64,000 nucleotides of DNA from Stenotrophomonas maltophilia (GCF_006970445.1 NZ_CP033877.1:310001-374000); one strand, 5' to 3'; shown: positions 34,584 through 43,443, numbered from the stretch's first letter. Numbers and translations are program-made. The notes: generated by a model from the letters alone, not told the origin.

Positions 34584-36986
34584 TCAGCCCGGGCCACCCG
34601 GGAGCGGCGCCAGCACCGTATCCGGCGGTTCCCGGCCGGCCAGGTGACGCACGAAGTAGTCCCACATGCGGTGCGTGTAGGTGGCGTCGTTGCGGAACAG
34701 TTCGTGGTCCTGCCGGGCCAGGTACAACAGGTCGTAGCGGCGCTGGGCCGTGTTCAGGGCCGCAGCCAGCTGCAGGGTCAGCGCCGGTGGCGCGTTCTCG
34801 TCCAGTTCGCCGTAGACCAGCAGCAGGTGCCCGCGCAGGTTGCCGGCCAGCGCGGCATTGTCGAGCCCGGCAAAGGGCGCTGGCACGCCATCGGCCATGG
34901 CCGTAGCTGGCAGCACGCCACCGAACAGCCGGTCCATGCCGTGCAGGGCGCCGCCGTACATGCCCTGGAAATTGTGGCTGCCGGCCGAGGCCACGCCCAC
35001 CTTGTAGAACGCCGGGTAGCGCAGCAGAGCACGCGCCGCACTGTAGCCGCCGAACGAATGCCCGTAGATGCCGACCCGCTGCAGGTCGATCCCCCGGTAG
35101 CGTTCGCCCAGCTGGTGCAGTGCAGCCACATGGTCATCCAGCTGCACATCGGCACCGTGCAGGAAGCTGCTGTCATGGAACGCCTTGTCGCGGCCGCCGG
35201 TGCCGCGCGCATCGATGCTGACCACCACGAAGCCGAGCTCGGCCAGGCTGGCGCGGGATACCGGGTTCTGGGCCGAAACCGCTTCGGCATAGGTCACTGG
35301 CGCATTGCTGATGAACGCACCGCCGTACATCGCGTCGATCACCGGGAAGCTACCGTCATCGCGGTAGTCGCGGGGCAGGTAGACGGTGGCGAAGATCGGC
35401 GTGCGCCCGTCGGCGGCCAGCAGCCGCTCGCGCCGCGGCGGTCGCCAGCCAGCAGCAATGACCGCCTGTGGATCCGCAGCCTCCAGCACCATCACTTCGC
35501 GGCCATCGTTGCTGGCACGCAGCACCGTACGTGGCGGCTGAGCGAGGCTGGACACCGTATCCACCAGATAGCGGCCGCCGGGCGACAGCGCCTGCGGTGC
35601 GCGTCCACCGAACAGCATGCCGGTGCCGGCATCGGCCAGGTGGTCATTGCCATCGGCAGCCAGGCGCTGCACCGGTCCACCCTGCAGCGATACCCGGTAC
35701 AGGCCACGCACGTAGGGATCGCCGCCCTCGACACCACCGGCACTGAAGTACGCCCAATCGCCTGCGCTGTCCACGCCAACCAGGTCACGTACCGCCCAAC
35801 GGCCACGGGTCAGCTGGCGCATCACCTTGCCGTCGGACAGGCGCACCCGGTACAGATGGCCCCAGCCATCACGCTGCGAGAACCACACGGCCGTGTCCTG
35901 GCCGGGCAGGATCGCAACCGAGGCACGGTTGTAGGAGTACAGGCTGAGCTGCAGGCGCGCGTCGCCGGCTTCTTCCAGCACGGTGCGCAGCGCACCGCTG
36001 CCGGCATCGATCTCCACCAGGCGCAATCGTCGTGGCACGCCGAAGTGCGCGATCGCGGCATACAGCCGGTGCCCATCCCATCCCAGCACGCCGGCCTCGC
36101 TGAGGGTGTTCCAGCCCTCGGGCAGGGTGATGTCCAGTTGCCGACCGCTGCGTACATCGACGATGTACAGGCTGTCATGCACCTGCTGTGCATCGCCCAG
36201 CAATCCCAGTTTCACCGTATGCACGCGGGGCCGCGCGCCGCTGGCCGGGGTGCTTTCCAGATAGGGGTAGTCCTGCAGTGCACGTTCGTCGTAGCGGACG
36301 CCGGCAACATAGCGCCCATCGGGCGACCAGCCGACGGCGAACGGCCGCGCCGGCATCCGGCCCTGGCTGCGCGGAATACCGCGCAGGGTGAAATCGGGCA
36401 GTACACCATAGCCATGGCCCGCTACACCGCCGGTGGTCAGCGCCCGCGGCGCCTGTCGGCGTTGCTGCAGCCATAAATTGTGGTCGCGTACCTGCAGCCA
36501 GGCCTCGCCGTCGGGTGCTGGCAGTGCATCGGCAGGGGGCGCGGCATCCTGAGCCTGCGTGCACTGCCAACGTGGCCACTGGCAGTCGATGCCGGTTTCA
36601 CCGCTGAAGCGCAGGCGCAGGCCATCGGCCAGCACCTGCACATTGACCAACCGCAACTGTTGCCCGTTCACCCCCAGGGGGCCCGCAGCACTGTCCAGCG
36701 CAGTGCGATCGAACAGGATCTGCCGGGTGGCCCGCGCCGGATCGACCAGCACACCCTCGCGCCGGCCCTGGTCGTCTTCGCGTTCGTACCAGAACCGGCC
36801 ATCGGCCAGCCAGTTCGGCAGGAGCGAGGCATTGCGCAGCGCACCGCGCAGGTGACTGTCGTGCACGCGCTCGGCGCGCTGGTAGTCGGAAGGCTGCAGC
36901 GGCTGTGCCGATACAGTGGAAGACACGCCGATGAAGGCGAGGACGGCAGCGCAGAACGGGAACCGCAGCGGGGCAGGCACGCGCAA
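34584..36986 (-). CDS. Secreted prolyl oligopeptidase-family (S9) peptidase
   Basis: An 800-residue exported serine peptidase of the DPP4-like S9B group. A signal peptide (about 1-27, ending SSTVSA) precedes a beta-propeller domain (about 60-530; many W/Y-containing blades such as DTAVWFSQRDGWGHLYRV) and a C-terminal alpha/beta-hydrolase domain with the nucleophile S644 in GHSFGGYS, the acid in GELDENAPP and the histidine in RQDHELF. The frame is open to 37004, but AGGAGG occupies codons there; the TTG at 36986, five bases beyond it, is therefore the likely start. It probably trims dipeptides from proline-containing peptides in the periplasm. Confidence 0.88.
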   Translation of the reverse strand: MRVPAPLRFPFCAAVLAFIGVSSTVSAQPLQPSDYQRAERVHDSHLRGALRNASLLPNWLADGRFWYEREDDQGRREGVLVDPARATRQILFDRTALDSAAGPLGVNGQQLRLVNVQVLADGLRLRFSGETGIDCQWPRWQCTQAQDAAPPADALPAPDGEAWLQVRDHNLWLQQRRQAPRALTTGGVAGHGYGVLPDFTLRGIPRSQGRMPARPFAVGWSPDGRYVAGVRYDERALQDYPYLESTPASGARPRVHTVKLGLLGDAQQVHDSLYIVDVRSGRQLDITLPEGWNTLSEAGVLGWDGHRLYAAIAHFGVPRRLRLVEIDAGSGALRTVLEEAGDARLQLSLYSYNRASVAILPGQDTAVWFSQRDGWGHLYRVRLSDGKVMRQLTRGRWAVRDLVGVDSAGDWAYFSAGGVEGGDPYVRGLYRVSLQGGPVQRLAADGNDHLADAGTGMLFGGRAPQALSPGGRYLVDTVSSLAQPPRTVLRASNDGREVMVLEAADPQAVIAAGWRPPRRERLLAADGRTPIFATVYLPRDYRDDGSFPVIDAMYGGAFISNAPVTYAEAVSAQNPVSRASLAELGFVVVSIDARGTGGRDKAFHDSSFLHGADVQLDDHVAALHQLGERYRGIDLQRVGIYGHSFGGYSAARALLRYPAFYKVGVASAGSHNFQGMYGGALHGMDRLFGGVLPATAMADGVPAPFAGLDNAALAGNLRGHLLLVYGELDENAPPALTLQLAAALNTAQRRYDLLYLARQDHELFRNDATYTHRMWDYFVRHLAGREPPDTVLAPLPGGPG

Positions 36987-37196
36987 GGCAACCTCCTGTT
37001 GCAAGGGTCAGCGGAACTCAAATGCACGCGCGCCGCGCGCGTATGCCAGACGCAGCCTGAATCAAGGCAAAAAATTCAGCAATGCGAAGACCGCTGTTTT
37101 CAGGGAGCGTTGTGGCGAATAACGGAGAATTTACATTCCCGATGCGATGGCGCCCTGGCGCTGCTGCACACCATAAGAAAGTAAAGGTGTACCCCC

Positions 37197-37769
37197 ATGA
37201 AGAATTCGCTGATTGCTCTGGCCCTGGCCGCTGCCCTGCCGTTCACCGCCTCGGCTGCTGAGAACCTGTCCTACAACTACGCCGAAGCCGACTACGCCAA
37301 GACCGACGTCGATGGCATCAAGGCTGATGGCTGGGGCGTGAAGGGTTCCTACGCCTTCCTGCCGAACTTCCACGCCTTCGGCGAATACAACCGCCAGGAA
37401 ATCGACCACACCAACCTGAAGGTTGACCAGTGGAAGATCGGTGCCGGCTACAACGTTGAAATCGCTCCGAGCACCGACTTCGTTGCCCGCGTTGCCTACC
37501 AGAAGTTCGACCCGAAGCACGGTCTGGACTTCAACGGCTACAGCGCTGAAGCCGGTATCCGCACTGCCTTCGGCGCCCACGCCGAGGTCTACGGCATGGT
37601 CGGCTACGAAGACTACGCCAAGAAGCACGGCGTCAATCCGGATGGCCAGTGGTACGGCCGCCTGGGTGGTCAGGTCAAGCTGAACCAGAACTGGGGCCTG
37701 AACGGCGAGCTGAAGATGAACCGTCACGGCGACAAGGAATACACCGTCGGCCCGCGCTTCAGCTGGTAA
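37197..37769 (+). CDS. ax21: Ax21-type outer-membrane protein
   Basis: A 190-residue beta-barrel protein with a 20-residue signal peptide (ending PFTASA). The mature N-terminus AENLSYNYAEADY is the region once called the axYS22 peptide of Xanthomonas Ax21, and the barrel contains the highly conserved ADGWGVKGSYAF, NVEIAPSTDFVARVAYQKFD and HGDKEYTVGPRFSW, which ends in the aromatic residue expected of outer-membrane proteins. In Stenotrophomonas it is an abundant outer-membrane-vesicle protein; claims for a signalling role were disputed or withdrawn. Monocistronic, with a hairpin terminator downstream. Confidence 0.93.
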   Translation: MKNSLIALALAAALPFTASAAENLSYNYAEADYAKTDVDGIKADGWGVKGSYAFLPNFHAFGEYNRQEIDHTNLKVDQWKIGAGYNVEIAPSTDFVARVAYQKFDPKHGLDFNGYSAEAGIRTAFGAHAEVYGMVGYEDYAKKHGVNPDGQWYGRLGGQVKLNQNWGLNGELKMNRHGDKEYTVGPRFSW

Positions 37770-37807
37770 TTGCTGCCTCGGCGCGATTGCGCGCTGGAAA
37801 AGCCTCG

Positions 37808-37840
37808 ACAGGCCCGGCTCTTGCCGGGCCTGTTGCGTTT
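37808..37840 (+). terminator. Hairpin terminator after ax21
   Basis: Perfect 11-bp stem ACAGGCCCGGC (37808-37818)/GCCGGGCCTGT (37823-37833) with TCTT loop, followed by the weakly T-rich TGCGTTT. Confidence 0.8.
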
Positions 37841-37946
37841 GCGATGGCGCAAAACAGAATGTTATCTGACTGGTGGCGCACCCGGGGCGAGCATTGCAAG
37901 GAATTGGATTCCGCCGCTGCGGGCGCCGCCCTACGGTGGATGTCCC

Positions 37947-38645
37947 ATGTTGCCTGGACATGCCGCGATGCCGCCGATTCTTCCTCCCCTGCTTCCTGAT
38001 CGGCCGCGTCGCCTGGCGCTGCTGGATCCGCACCCGGTATTGCGGTTGGGCGTGGAAGTACTGCTGCGGCAACACAGTGGCGTGCAGGTTCGGGTGAGCC
38101 TGTCCAACGAGGCCGACCTGCTGCAGCTGCTGGAGCACAGCCCGAGCTGCGTCGACCTGCTGCTGACCGACGCGTTGCCGATGGGCGACGTGGGCGATGG
38201 ATTGGCCTTGTTGCGGGTACTGTCGCAGCGCTGGCCGGCACTGCCGGTGCTGGTGTTGTCGGCGCACTGCAACGCCAGCACGGTGACCACCGCGATGCGC
38301 GCCGGTGCGCGCGGCTTCCTGTCCAAGTCGACGCCACCGGAAACGTTGCTGCGCGCCATCGACGTGGTCGCTCGAGGAGGGCGCTTCGTGCCACCGGAAC
38401 TGCGTGAGGAGCTGAAGCTGCCACGCACACGCCGGGCATCCGCACCGGTGCTGGCGCCGCTGAGCCAGCGCGAACGTGAAGTGCTGAGGCTGGTGCTGAA
38501 GGGCTTCAGCACCAGCGAAATGGCCGTGCGATCGGGGCGCTCGGCCAGCACGATCAGCTCGCAGAAAACCTCGGCCTACCGCAAGCTTGGCATCCGCGGC
38601 GATGGTGACCTGTTCCGCTTCCGCCACCTGCTGGAATGCGGATGA
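37947..38645 (+). CDS. Orphan LuxR/RcsB-like response regulator with atypical receiver
   Basis: A 232-residue regulator. The receiver (about 22-140) keeps the phosphoacceptor D75 (LLLTDALP) and K127 (FLSKS), but the acidic pair that binds magnesium reads D27-P28 (LLDPHP) instead of D-D. A LuxR-type DNA-binding domain follows (about 165-232; LSQREREVLRLVLKGFSTSE and SASTISSQKTSAYRKLGI). No histidine kinase gene is nearby, so it is an orphan. ATG 37947 has GGTGGA before it; a second in-frame ATG lies at 37968. Whether it is phosphorylated in the usual way is uncertain because of the altered pocket. Confidence 0.85.
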   Translation: MLPGHAAMPPILPPLLPDRPRRLALLDPHPVLRLGVEVLLRQHSGVQVRVSLSNEADLLQLLEHSPSCVDLLLTDALPMGDVGDGLALLRVLSQRWPALPVLVLSAHCNASTVTTAMRAGARGFLSKSTPPETLLRAIDVVARGGRFVPPELREELKLPRTRRASAPVLAPLSQREREVLRLVLKGFSTSEMAVRSGRSASTISSQKTSAYRKLGIRGDGDLFRFRHLLECG

Positions 38646-38651
38646 GCGGCG

Positions 38652-39041
38652 TTACTCGCCCTGGTACTGCTTTTCTTCCACCAGCGCCGAACCGGCCACG
38701 CGGTTGATCTCGTTCTTCACCTGCACGCGCTCGCCATTGGTGCCATAGACGCCGCGTGCCAGCTGGATGAAGGCATCGTCGAACACCTGGGCCGCTTCCT
38801 TGTCGCGCAGCTGGTCCTGGATGTCCCACATGCGCTCGTTGATCGCCTTCAGCTGCTGCTTCAGCACGGCCAGCGCCGGCTGTGCCTGCAGCTGCTGCTG
38901 CAACAGGGGCAGCAGGCCGTCCAGCTCGGTGCGCACGTTGCTCAGCTTGGCCGCATCGTCGATGCGCTCGGCCTTGATCTCGAGAATGGTGATCTTGTCG
39001 ATCAGCTCGCCGATCGATACCGGGGTCAGGATGGCGTCCAC
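38652..39041 (-). CDS. DUF6165 family protein
   Basis: A 129-residue, helical cytosolic protein beginning VDAILTPVSIGELIDKITIL and continuing with EIKAERI, Gln-rich helices (LLPLLQQQLQAQ) and an IYDIQ/MWDIQDQLRDKEA segment. This fits the DUF6165 family, whose function is unknown; members often lie near polysaccharide or heptosyltransferase genes, which is not the case here. The GTG at 39041 is chosen since homology begins there and AGGA lies nine bases upstream; the frame is open into the divergent neighbour. Its stop lies six bases from that of the orphan regulator (convergent). Confidence 0.8.
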   Translation of the reverse strand: MDAILTPVSIGELIDKITILEIKAERIDDAAKLSNVRTELDGLLPLLQQQLQAQPALAVLKQQLKAINERMWDIQDQLRDKEAAQVFDDAFIQLARGVYGTNGERVQVKNEINRVAGSALVEEKQYQGE

Positions 39042-39219
39042 GCGGTTGGTTCCTGGAAACAAGGCGCCATGATACCGCGCCGTTGGCGCGTGGCCCCGAT
39101 CCACGGGATTTACGCCGAATTTGCGCCGCAGGCCAGGCAGCACCCTCGATCCGTTACGGGCACGCGCCCGACACTGCCGTCCCGGCGGCGCGACCGCCTT
39201 CGACGAGGAACACAGTGCA

Positions 39220-39918
39220 GTGAACAGCAAGGGGATGATGGCGGCGGTGGTGGCCGCCCTGGCAGGGCTGCTTGGCATCGGCAGCGCGCAGGCACAGGTG
39301 CAGGTCAGTGGCAGTGCTGCATTGACCAGCGATTACGTGTGGCGCGGCAGCTCGCAGAGCGATGGCGACCCGGCGGTGCAGGCCGGCGCGAAAATCTCGA
39401 TCCCGTCGGGCTGGTATGCCAGCGCCTGGGGTTCCAACGTTTCGTTCAAACCGGACAATGGCGCGCGCAGCGAGTTCGACCTGGTGGCGGGTTGGTCCGG
39501 CGCGCTGGCACCGGACTGGACACTGGATGCCAACCTGACCCGTTACGTGTACCCGGGTACCGGCCGCGCGCTGGACTGGACCGAGCTCAACACCACGTTG
39601 ACCTGGAAGCAGCGCGCCTGGCTGCAGGTCGCCCATTCCAGCGACGCACTGGCCGGCGGCCATCGTGGCACCTACGCCCAGCTGGGCGTGCGCGTGCCGC
39701 TGCACGAGCGCTTCCGCCTGGAAGCAGCGGTGGGCCAGTACTGGCTGGCCACCGCACAGGGCCCGGACTACCTGCATGGCCAGCTCAGTGCCATTGCCAC
39801 GCTGACTCCAGCATGGGAGCTGCGCGCCACCGTGCATGACACCGACAACGCGGCCAAGCGCCTGTTCCCCGGCAATGCCGGTGGACGGTGGGAGCTGGCG
39901 CTGCAGGGCAGCTTCTAG
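39220..39918 (+). CDS. TorF family putative porin
   Basis: A 232-residue outer-membrane protein: signal peptide (about 1-26, ending GSAQA), then a beta-strand-rich barrel starting VQVSGSAALTSDYVWRGSSQSDGDPAVQAG, a hallmark of the TorF/'conserved hypothetical porin' family (first 20 residues here: VQVSGSAALTSDYVWRGSSQ). It ends in LALQGSF with terminal Phe, as expected for BAM-assembled barrels. The GTG at 39220 is preceded by GAGGA at a somewhat long distance. Its stop codon shares the sequence CTAG with that of the convergent MFS gene. Confidence 0.85.
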   Translation: MNSKGMMAAVVAALAGLLGIGSAQAQVQVSGSAALTSDYVWRGSSQSDGDPAVQAGAKISIPSGWYASAWGSNVSFKPDNGARSEFDLVAGWSGALAPDWTLDANLTRYVYPGTGRALDWTELNTTLTWKQRAWLQVAHSSDALAGGHRGTYAQLGVRVPLHERFRLEAAVGQYWLATAQGPDYLHGQLSAIATLTPAWELRATVHDTDNAAKRLFPGNAGGRWELALQGSF

Positions 39919-41108
39919 TTCGACGACACCGCTTGGCGCGCACGCAGCGCGCCAGGCAGCCACAGCAGCAGGGCCAGCACGGCCACCGTGGCACCGGCCA
40001 CGCAGACGCCGGTCCAACCGTAGCGCTGGTAGACCTGTGCCGACAGCAGCGAACCCAGCGAACCGCCGATGAAGTAGCCGGTCATGTAGCCGGCATTGAG
40101 GCGATTGCGTGCCGCAGGCTGCAGCGCGTAGATCAGGTTCTGATTGCTGACGTGCAGCAGCTGCGCAGCCAGGTCCAGCACCACCACGCCGACCAGCAGC
40201 GCCAGCAAGGAGTGCGTCGACAGCCCCAGCGGCAGCCACGAGAGCAGCAACAGCACCAGCGCGATGGCGGTGGCGCGTCCGGTCTGGCCGCGGTCGGACA
40301 TGCGGCCGGCCAGACCGGCCGCCAGCGTGCCGGCCGCACCGACCAGCCCGAACAGGCCGATGGTGGCGTCGCTGTAGGCGTACGGAGGCTGCGCCAGCAG
40401 GAACGCGAGCGGGGTCCAGAAGATCGCGAACATGGCGAAGCTGCAGGCGCCCAGCAGCGTGCGCTGGCGTAGTACCGGTTCCTGCACGAACAGCACGCCG
40501 ATGGAGCGCAGCAATGCGAAATAGCCGAGGCCGGCGCTGTGGTGGAATCGCGGCAAGCCGCGCTGCAATGCCAGTGCGGTCAGCACCAGGGTGCCAGCAG
40601 CGATCGCATACACCAGGCGCCAGTCGCCCAGGCTGGAAAGCAGGCCGGCCACGGTGCGCGCCAGCAGGATGCCCAGCAGCAGGCCACTCATCAATGTGCC
40701 GACCACGCGGCCACGATGTTCCGGCGCGGCCAGCGTGGCCGCGAACGGTACCAGCACCTGGGCGACCACCGAGAACAGGCCGGTGATCGCGGTGCCCACC
40801 AGCAACCAGGTCAGTGACGGCGCGCAGGCACTCATCACCAGGCCACCGGCCGACAGCAGGCTCATCACCACGATCAGGCGGCGGCGCTCGAACAGGTCAC
40901 CCAGCGGCACCAGCAGGATCAGCCCGGCGGCATAGCTCAGCTGTGCGGCAGTAACCACCATGCCGACCTGGCCGAACGGCACGCCGAAGGCATCGGCGAT
41001 GGTGTGCAGCAGCGGTTGCGCATAGTAGTTGCTGGCCACGGCCACGCCGGTGGCGACCGACATCAGCAGTACCTGCCAGCGGTGCAGAGGGGGGAGGGAC
41101 GGGCTCAC
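39915..41108 (-). CDS. MFS transporter, sugar/drug exporter type
   Basis: A 397-residue, 12-helix major facilitator of the YdhP/arabinose-efflux-like group. The N-terminus reads VATGVAVASNYYAQPLL, and the loop between helices 2 and 3 is GDLFERRRLI, a typical MFS motif A. It probably exports small molecules. Two GTG codons (41135 and 41108) could start translation; the second has GGA at the right spacing and is preferred. The gene is divergent from a LysR regulator and probably its target; the LysR-type gene starts 99 bp away with a candidate operator between. Confidence 0.85.
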   Translation of the reverse strand: MSPSLPPLHRWQVLLMSVATGVAVASNYYAQPLLHTIADAFGVPFGQVGMVVTAAQLSYAAGLILLVPLGDLFERRRLIVVMSLLSAGGLVMSACAPSLTWLLVGTAITGLFSVVAQVLVPFAATLAAPEHRGRVVGTLMSGLLLGILLARTVAGLLSSLGDWRLVYAIAAGTLVLTALALQRGLPRFHHSAGLGYFALLRSIGVLFVQEPVLRQRTLLGACSFAMFAIFWTPLAFLLAQPPYAYSDATIGLFGLVGAAGTLAAGLAGRMSDRGQTGRATAIALVLLLLSWLPLGLSTHSLLALLVGVVVLDLAAQLLHVSNQNLIYALQPAARNRLNAGYMTGYFIGGSLGSLLSAQVYQRYGWTGVCVAGATVAVLALLLWLPGALRARQAVSSN

Positions 41109-41155
41109 GCGGTGTTCCAGGAAGCGGGAGTGCACAGTGTCCGCCTGCTGCGATC

Positions 41156-41176
41156 ATGATGGAAATGAATCATCAT
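41156..41176. promoter_or_regulatory. Candidate LysR operator (ATGAT-N11-ATCAT)
   Basis: An interrupted dyad with arms ATGAT (41156-41160) and ATCAT (41172-41176), giving the T-N11-A form typical of LysR-type regulators, between the divergent MFS and LysR genes. The surroundings are unusually AT-rich for this genome. Confidence 0.55.
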
Positions 41177-41207
41177 CATCCCTGTCATCTGAAAATGAGA
41201 TGGTTGC

Positions 41208-42095
41208 ATGAATCTCAAGCAGCTCGAATTCGCCGTGGCGCTGGCCGAAGAGGGCAATTTCACCCGTGCGGCCGAGCGCTGCCACGTGGTGCAGTCCGCG
41301 CTCAGCCACCAGATCGCCCATCTTGAACAGGAACTGGGCACAACGCTGTTCGAGCGCCTGCCGCGCCAGGTGCGGGCCACCGCCGCCGGCGAGGCGTTGC
41401 TGGTGCACGCACGCCAGGTGCTGGCCAGCCTGCGCCATCTGCGCGCCGACGTGGCCGCCGTCAGTGGCGAGGTGCGCGGGTTGCTGGCCATCGGGCAGAT
41501 CTCTTCGCTGACCGGCATCGACGTCGTGGCGATGCTGGCGGCCTTCCAGCAGGTGCACCCGCAGGTGGAGTTCCAGTTGCGCGTGGACAAGAGCGAAGAC
41601 CTGATCGCACAGGTGCAGTCGCGCGCGCTGGATGTGGCACTGGTCGGTCTGGCGCCTTCGGCAGCGCTGGACGGCGTCTGCCACCAGGTGCTGCAGGAGG
41701 AGGATCTGGTAGCGGTACTGGCGCCGTCGCACCGGCTGGCCGGGCGCAAGCGGCTGCCATTGACCGCACTGCAGGATGAAGCGCTGGTCGACTTCCCGCG
41801 CGGCACCGGTGCGCGCCGGCAGACTGACGATGCCTTCGCCGCCGCTGGCCTGCCGCACACGGTGCGTTTCGAGGTCAATCTGATGGAACTGATCGAGCGC
41901 TTCGTCCGCCATGGATTGGCGGTCGGCATCGTGCCGGCGTTGATCGCCGAAGGTTTCCAGGGCGTGGTTCAGATTCCACTGCAGCCGACCCCGACCCGGC
42001 GCGTGCACCTGGTCTGGCAGCGGCTGCCGACACCGGCGGCGCGGGCGTTCGTCGAGGCCGTGCTCAGCCGCGCAGGCGCAGGCTCAGGCCCTTGA
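41208..42095 (+). CDS. LysR family transcriptional regulator
   Basis: A 295-residue LysR-type regulator. The winged helix-turn-helix is residues 1-60 (MNLKQLEFAVALAEEGNFTR, ALSHQIAHLEQELGTTLFER), followed by a linker helix and the substrate-binding domain (about 90-290). The effector cannot be told. It is divergent from an MFS exporter and most likely controls it and itself. Its last 32 bases overlap the 3' end of the convergent YehS-like gene. Confidence 0.92.
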   Translation: MNLKQLEFAVALAEEGNFTRAAERCHVVQSALSHQIAHLEQELGTTLFERLPRQVRATAAGEALLVHARQVLASLRHLRADVAAVSGEVRGLLAIGQISSLTGIDVVAMLAAFQQVHPQVEFQLRVDKSEDLIAQVQSRALDVALVGLAPSAALDGVCHQVLQEEDLVAVLAPSHRLAGRKRLPLTALQDEALVDFPRGTGARRQTDDAFAAAGLPHTVRFEVNLMELIERFVRHGLAVGIVPALIAEGFQGVVQIPLQPTPTRRVHLVWQRLPTPAARAFVEAVLSRAGAGSGP

Positions 42096-42531
42096 GGAAA
42101 TTGCGCAGCATCTGGTCCAGGCAACGCCGGTAGTTGGTGTGCCCGGGCTGGCGGAACAATGCGCCCACTTCCGACTTGGACACGTTGAAACCTGCGCTGG
42201 CAAAGATCTCCATCAGATCGACGTCGCGCAGCTGGAAGGCCACGCGCAGCTTCTTCAGCACCAGGTTGTTGTCGATGCGGGTTTCCACCGCACGCTGCGG
42301 CTGGCTCTCGTCGCGACCGCGCAGGTGCACGATCAGGCCGTCGAGGAAGTGGGCCAGCGCGCTGTCGTTCATCGCCTCGAAACCGGCTTCGTCCTCGCGG
42401 CGCAGCCAGGCTTTCACCTGCTCGGTATCCACGGCGAAGGCCGGGTCGGCCATCTGGCACAGGGTGACCACGTGCTGGTCACCCAGGTCCAGGGAGTAGC
42501 GCACGCTGCGCAGGACATCATTGTTGATCAT
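42064..42531 (-). CDS. DUF1456 (YehS) family protein
   Basis: A 155-residue protein of the YehS/DUF1456 family, made of two similar halves of about 70 residues, each with an NDVLRSVRYSLDL or NLVLKKLRVAFQL start and a paired segment ending LHFLDG or LRNFLKGL. Function unknown, presumed cytosolic. ATG 42531 begins the family homology; the frame is open upstream through a palindromic repeat. It overlaps the end of the convergent LysR gene by 32 bp. Confidence 0.88.
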   Translation of the reverse strand: MINNDVLRSVRYSLDLGDQHVVTLCQMADPAFAVDTEQVKAWLRREDEAGFEAMNDSALAHFLDGLIVHLRGRDESQPQRAVETRIDNNLVLKKLRVAFQLRDVDLMEIFASAGFNVSKSEVGALFRQPGHTNYRRCLDQMLRNFLKGLSLRLRG

Positions 42532-42561
42532 GGCCCAATTGTACCGGTCACCCCGACAGGT

Positions 42562-42600
42562 GGGGTCAGATCCCTTTGTGGAGCAAAGGGATCTGACCCC
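42562..42600. repeat. Perfect 17-bp-arm palindrome
   Basis: GGGGTCAGATCCCTTTG (42562-42578), five-base loop TGGAG, and CAAAGGGATCTGACCCC (42584-42600). Related to the imperfect element at 11326 and to a half at 14589-14597. It lies between the divergent YehS-like and SDR genes. Confidence 0.9.
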
Positions 42601-42680
42601 TGGATCTGGCTGATCCGGCAACACAGAGACCAACCGACGGTGCCAGAATGGGGGTCTGGTTTTCCCCCTGGAGTTGCCTG

Positions 42681-43433
42681 ATGACCCGCACTGTCCTGAT
42701 TACCGGCGCCACGTCCGGCTTCGGCGCCGCCGCCGTTCACCGCTTCGCCCAGGCTGGCTGGAAGGTGATTGCTACCGGCCGCCGCAGCGAACGCCTGCAG
42801 CCGCTGGTCGAGCGCTACGGCAAGGACGTGGTGCACGCCGCCGCCTTCGACATCCGCGATCCGGTGGCGATGGAGGCGGCCCTGCTGGCGCTGCCGCCGG
42901 CCTTCGGCGAGATCGACCTGCTGGTCAACAACGCTGGCCTGGCGCAGGGCACCGCGCCGGCACAGAGCGCCAAGCTGTCGGACTGGACCACGATGATCGA
43001 CACCAACATCACCGCGCTGGTGACCCTGACCCACCGCCTGCTGCCGCAGCTGGTGGAGCGCAAGGGCGCGATCATCAACATTTCGTCGGTGGCCGGCGTC
43101 TACCCGTACCCGGGCGGCAACGCCTACGGTGGCACCAAGGCTTTCGTCAGCCAGTTCTCGCTGGGCCTGCGCTCGGATCTGCACGGCACCGGTGTGCGCG
43201 TGACCACGATCGAGCCGGGCATGGCCGAAACCGAGTTCACCGTGGTGCGTACCCATGGCGACCAGGCCGCGTCGGACAAGCTCTATACCGGCGCCAACCC
43301 GATGACCGCCGAGGACATCGCCGAACAGATTTTCTGGGTGGCAAGCCTGCCGCCGCACCTGAACATCAATCGCCTGGAACTGATGCCGGTCAGCCAGTCG
43401 TTCGCCGGTTTCCAGGTCGCCCGCGAGGGTTGA
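42681..43433 (+). CDS. SDR family oxidoreductase, YdfG-like
   Basis: A 250-residue classical short-chain dehydrogenase. The NADP-binding motif TGATSGFGAA (8-17) with GRRSER after strand 2 suggests NADP preference; NNAG is at 83-86, and the catalytic residues are S135/S136, Y149 and K153 (ISSVAG, NAYGGTK). The sequence resembles YdfG, the NADP-dependent 3-hydroxy acid/malonic semialdehyde reductase. ATG 42681 has GGAG seven bases before it. It is followed by a GTAG palindrome and a strong bidirectional terminator. Confidence 0.87.
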   Translation: MTRTVLITGATSGFGAAAVHRFAQAGWKVIATGRRSERLQPLVERYGKDVVHAAAFDIRDPVAMEAALLALPPAFGEIDLLVNNAGLAQGTAPAQSAKLSDWTTMIDTNITALVTLTHRLLPQLVERKGAIINISSVAGVYPYPGGNAYGGTKAFVSQFSLGLRSDLHGTGVRVTTIEPGMAETEFTVVRTHGDQAASDKLYTGANPMTAEDIAEQIFWVASLPPHLNINRLELMPVSQSFAGFQVAREG

Positions 43434-43443
43434 TGGCCGTTTG

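Noticed and set aside
37197..37769. Ax21 as a quorum-sensing or sulfated signal precursor.
   Set aside because: The beta-barrel with signal peptide and terminal aromatic residue indicates an outer-membrane protein; the signalling claims were disputed or withdrawn.
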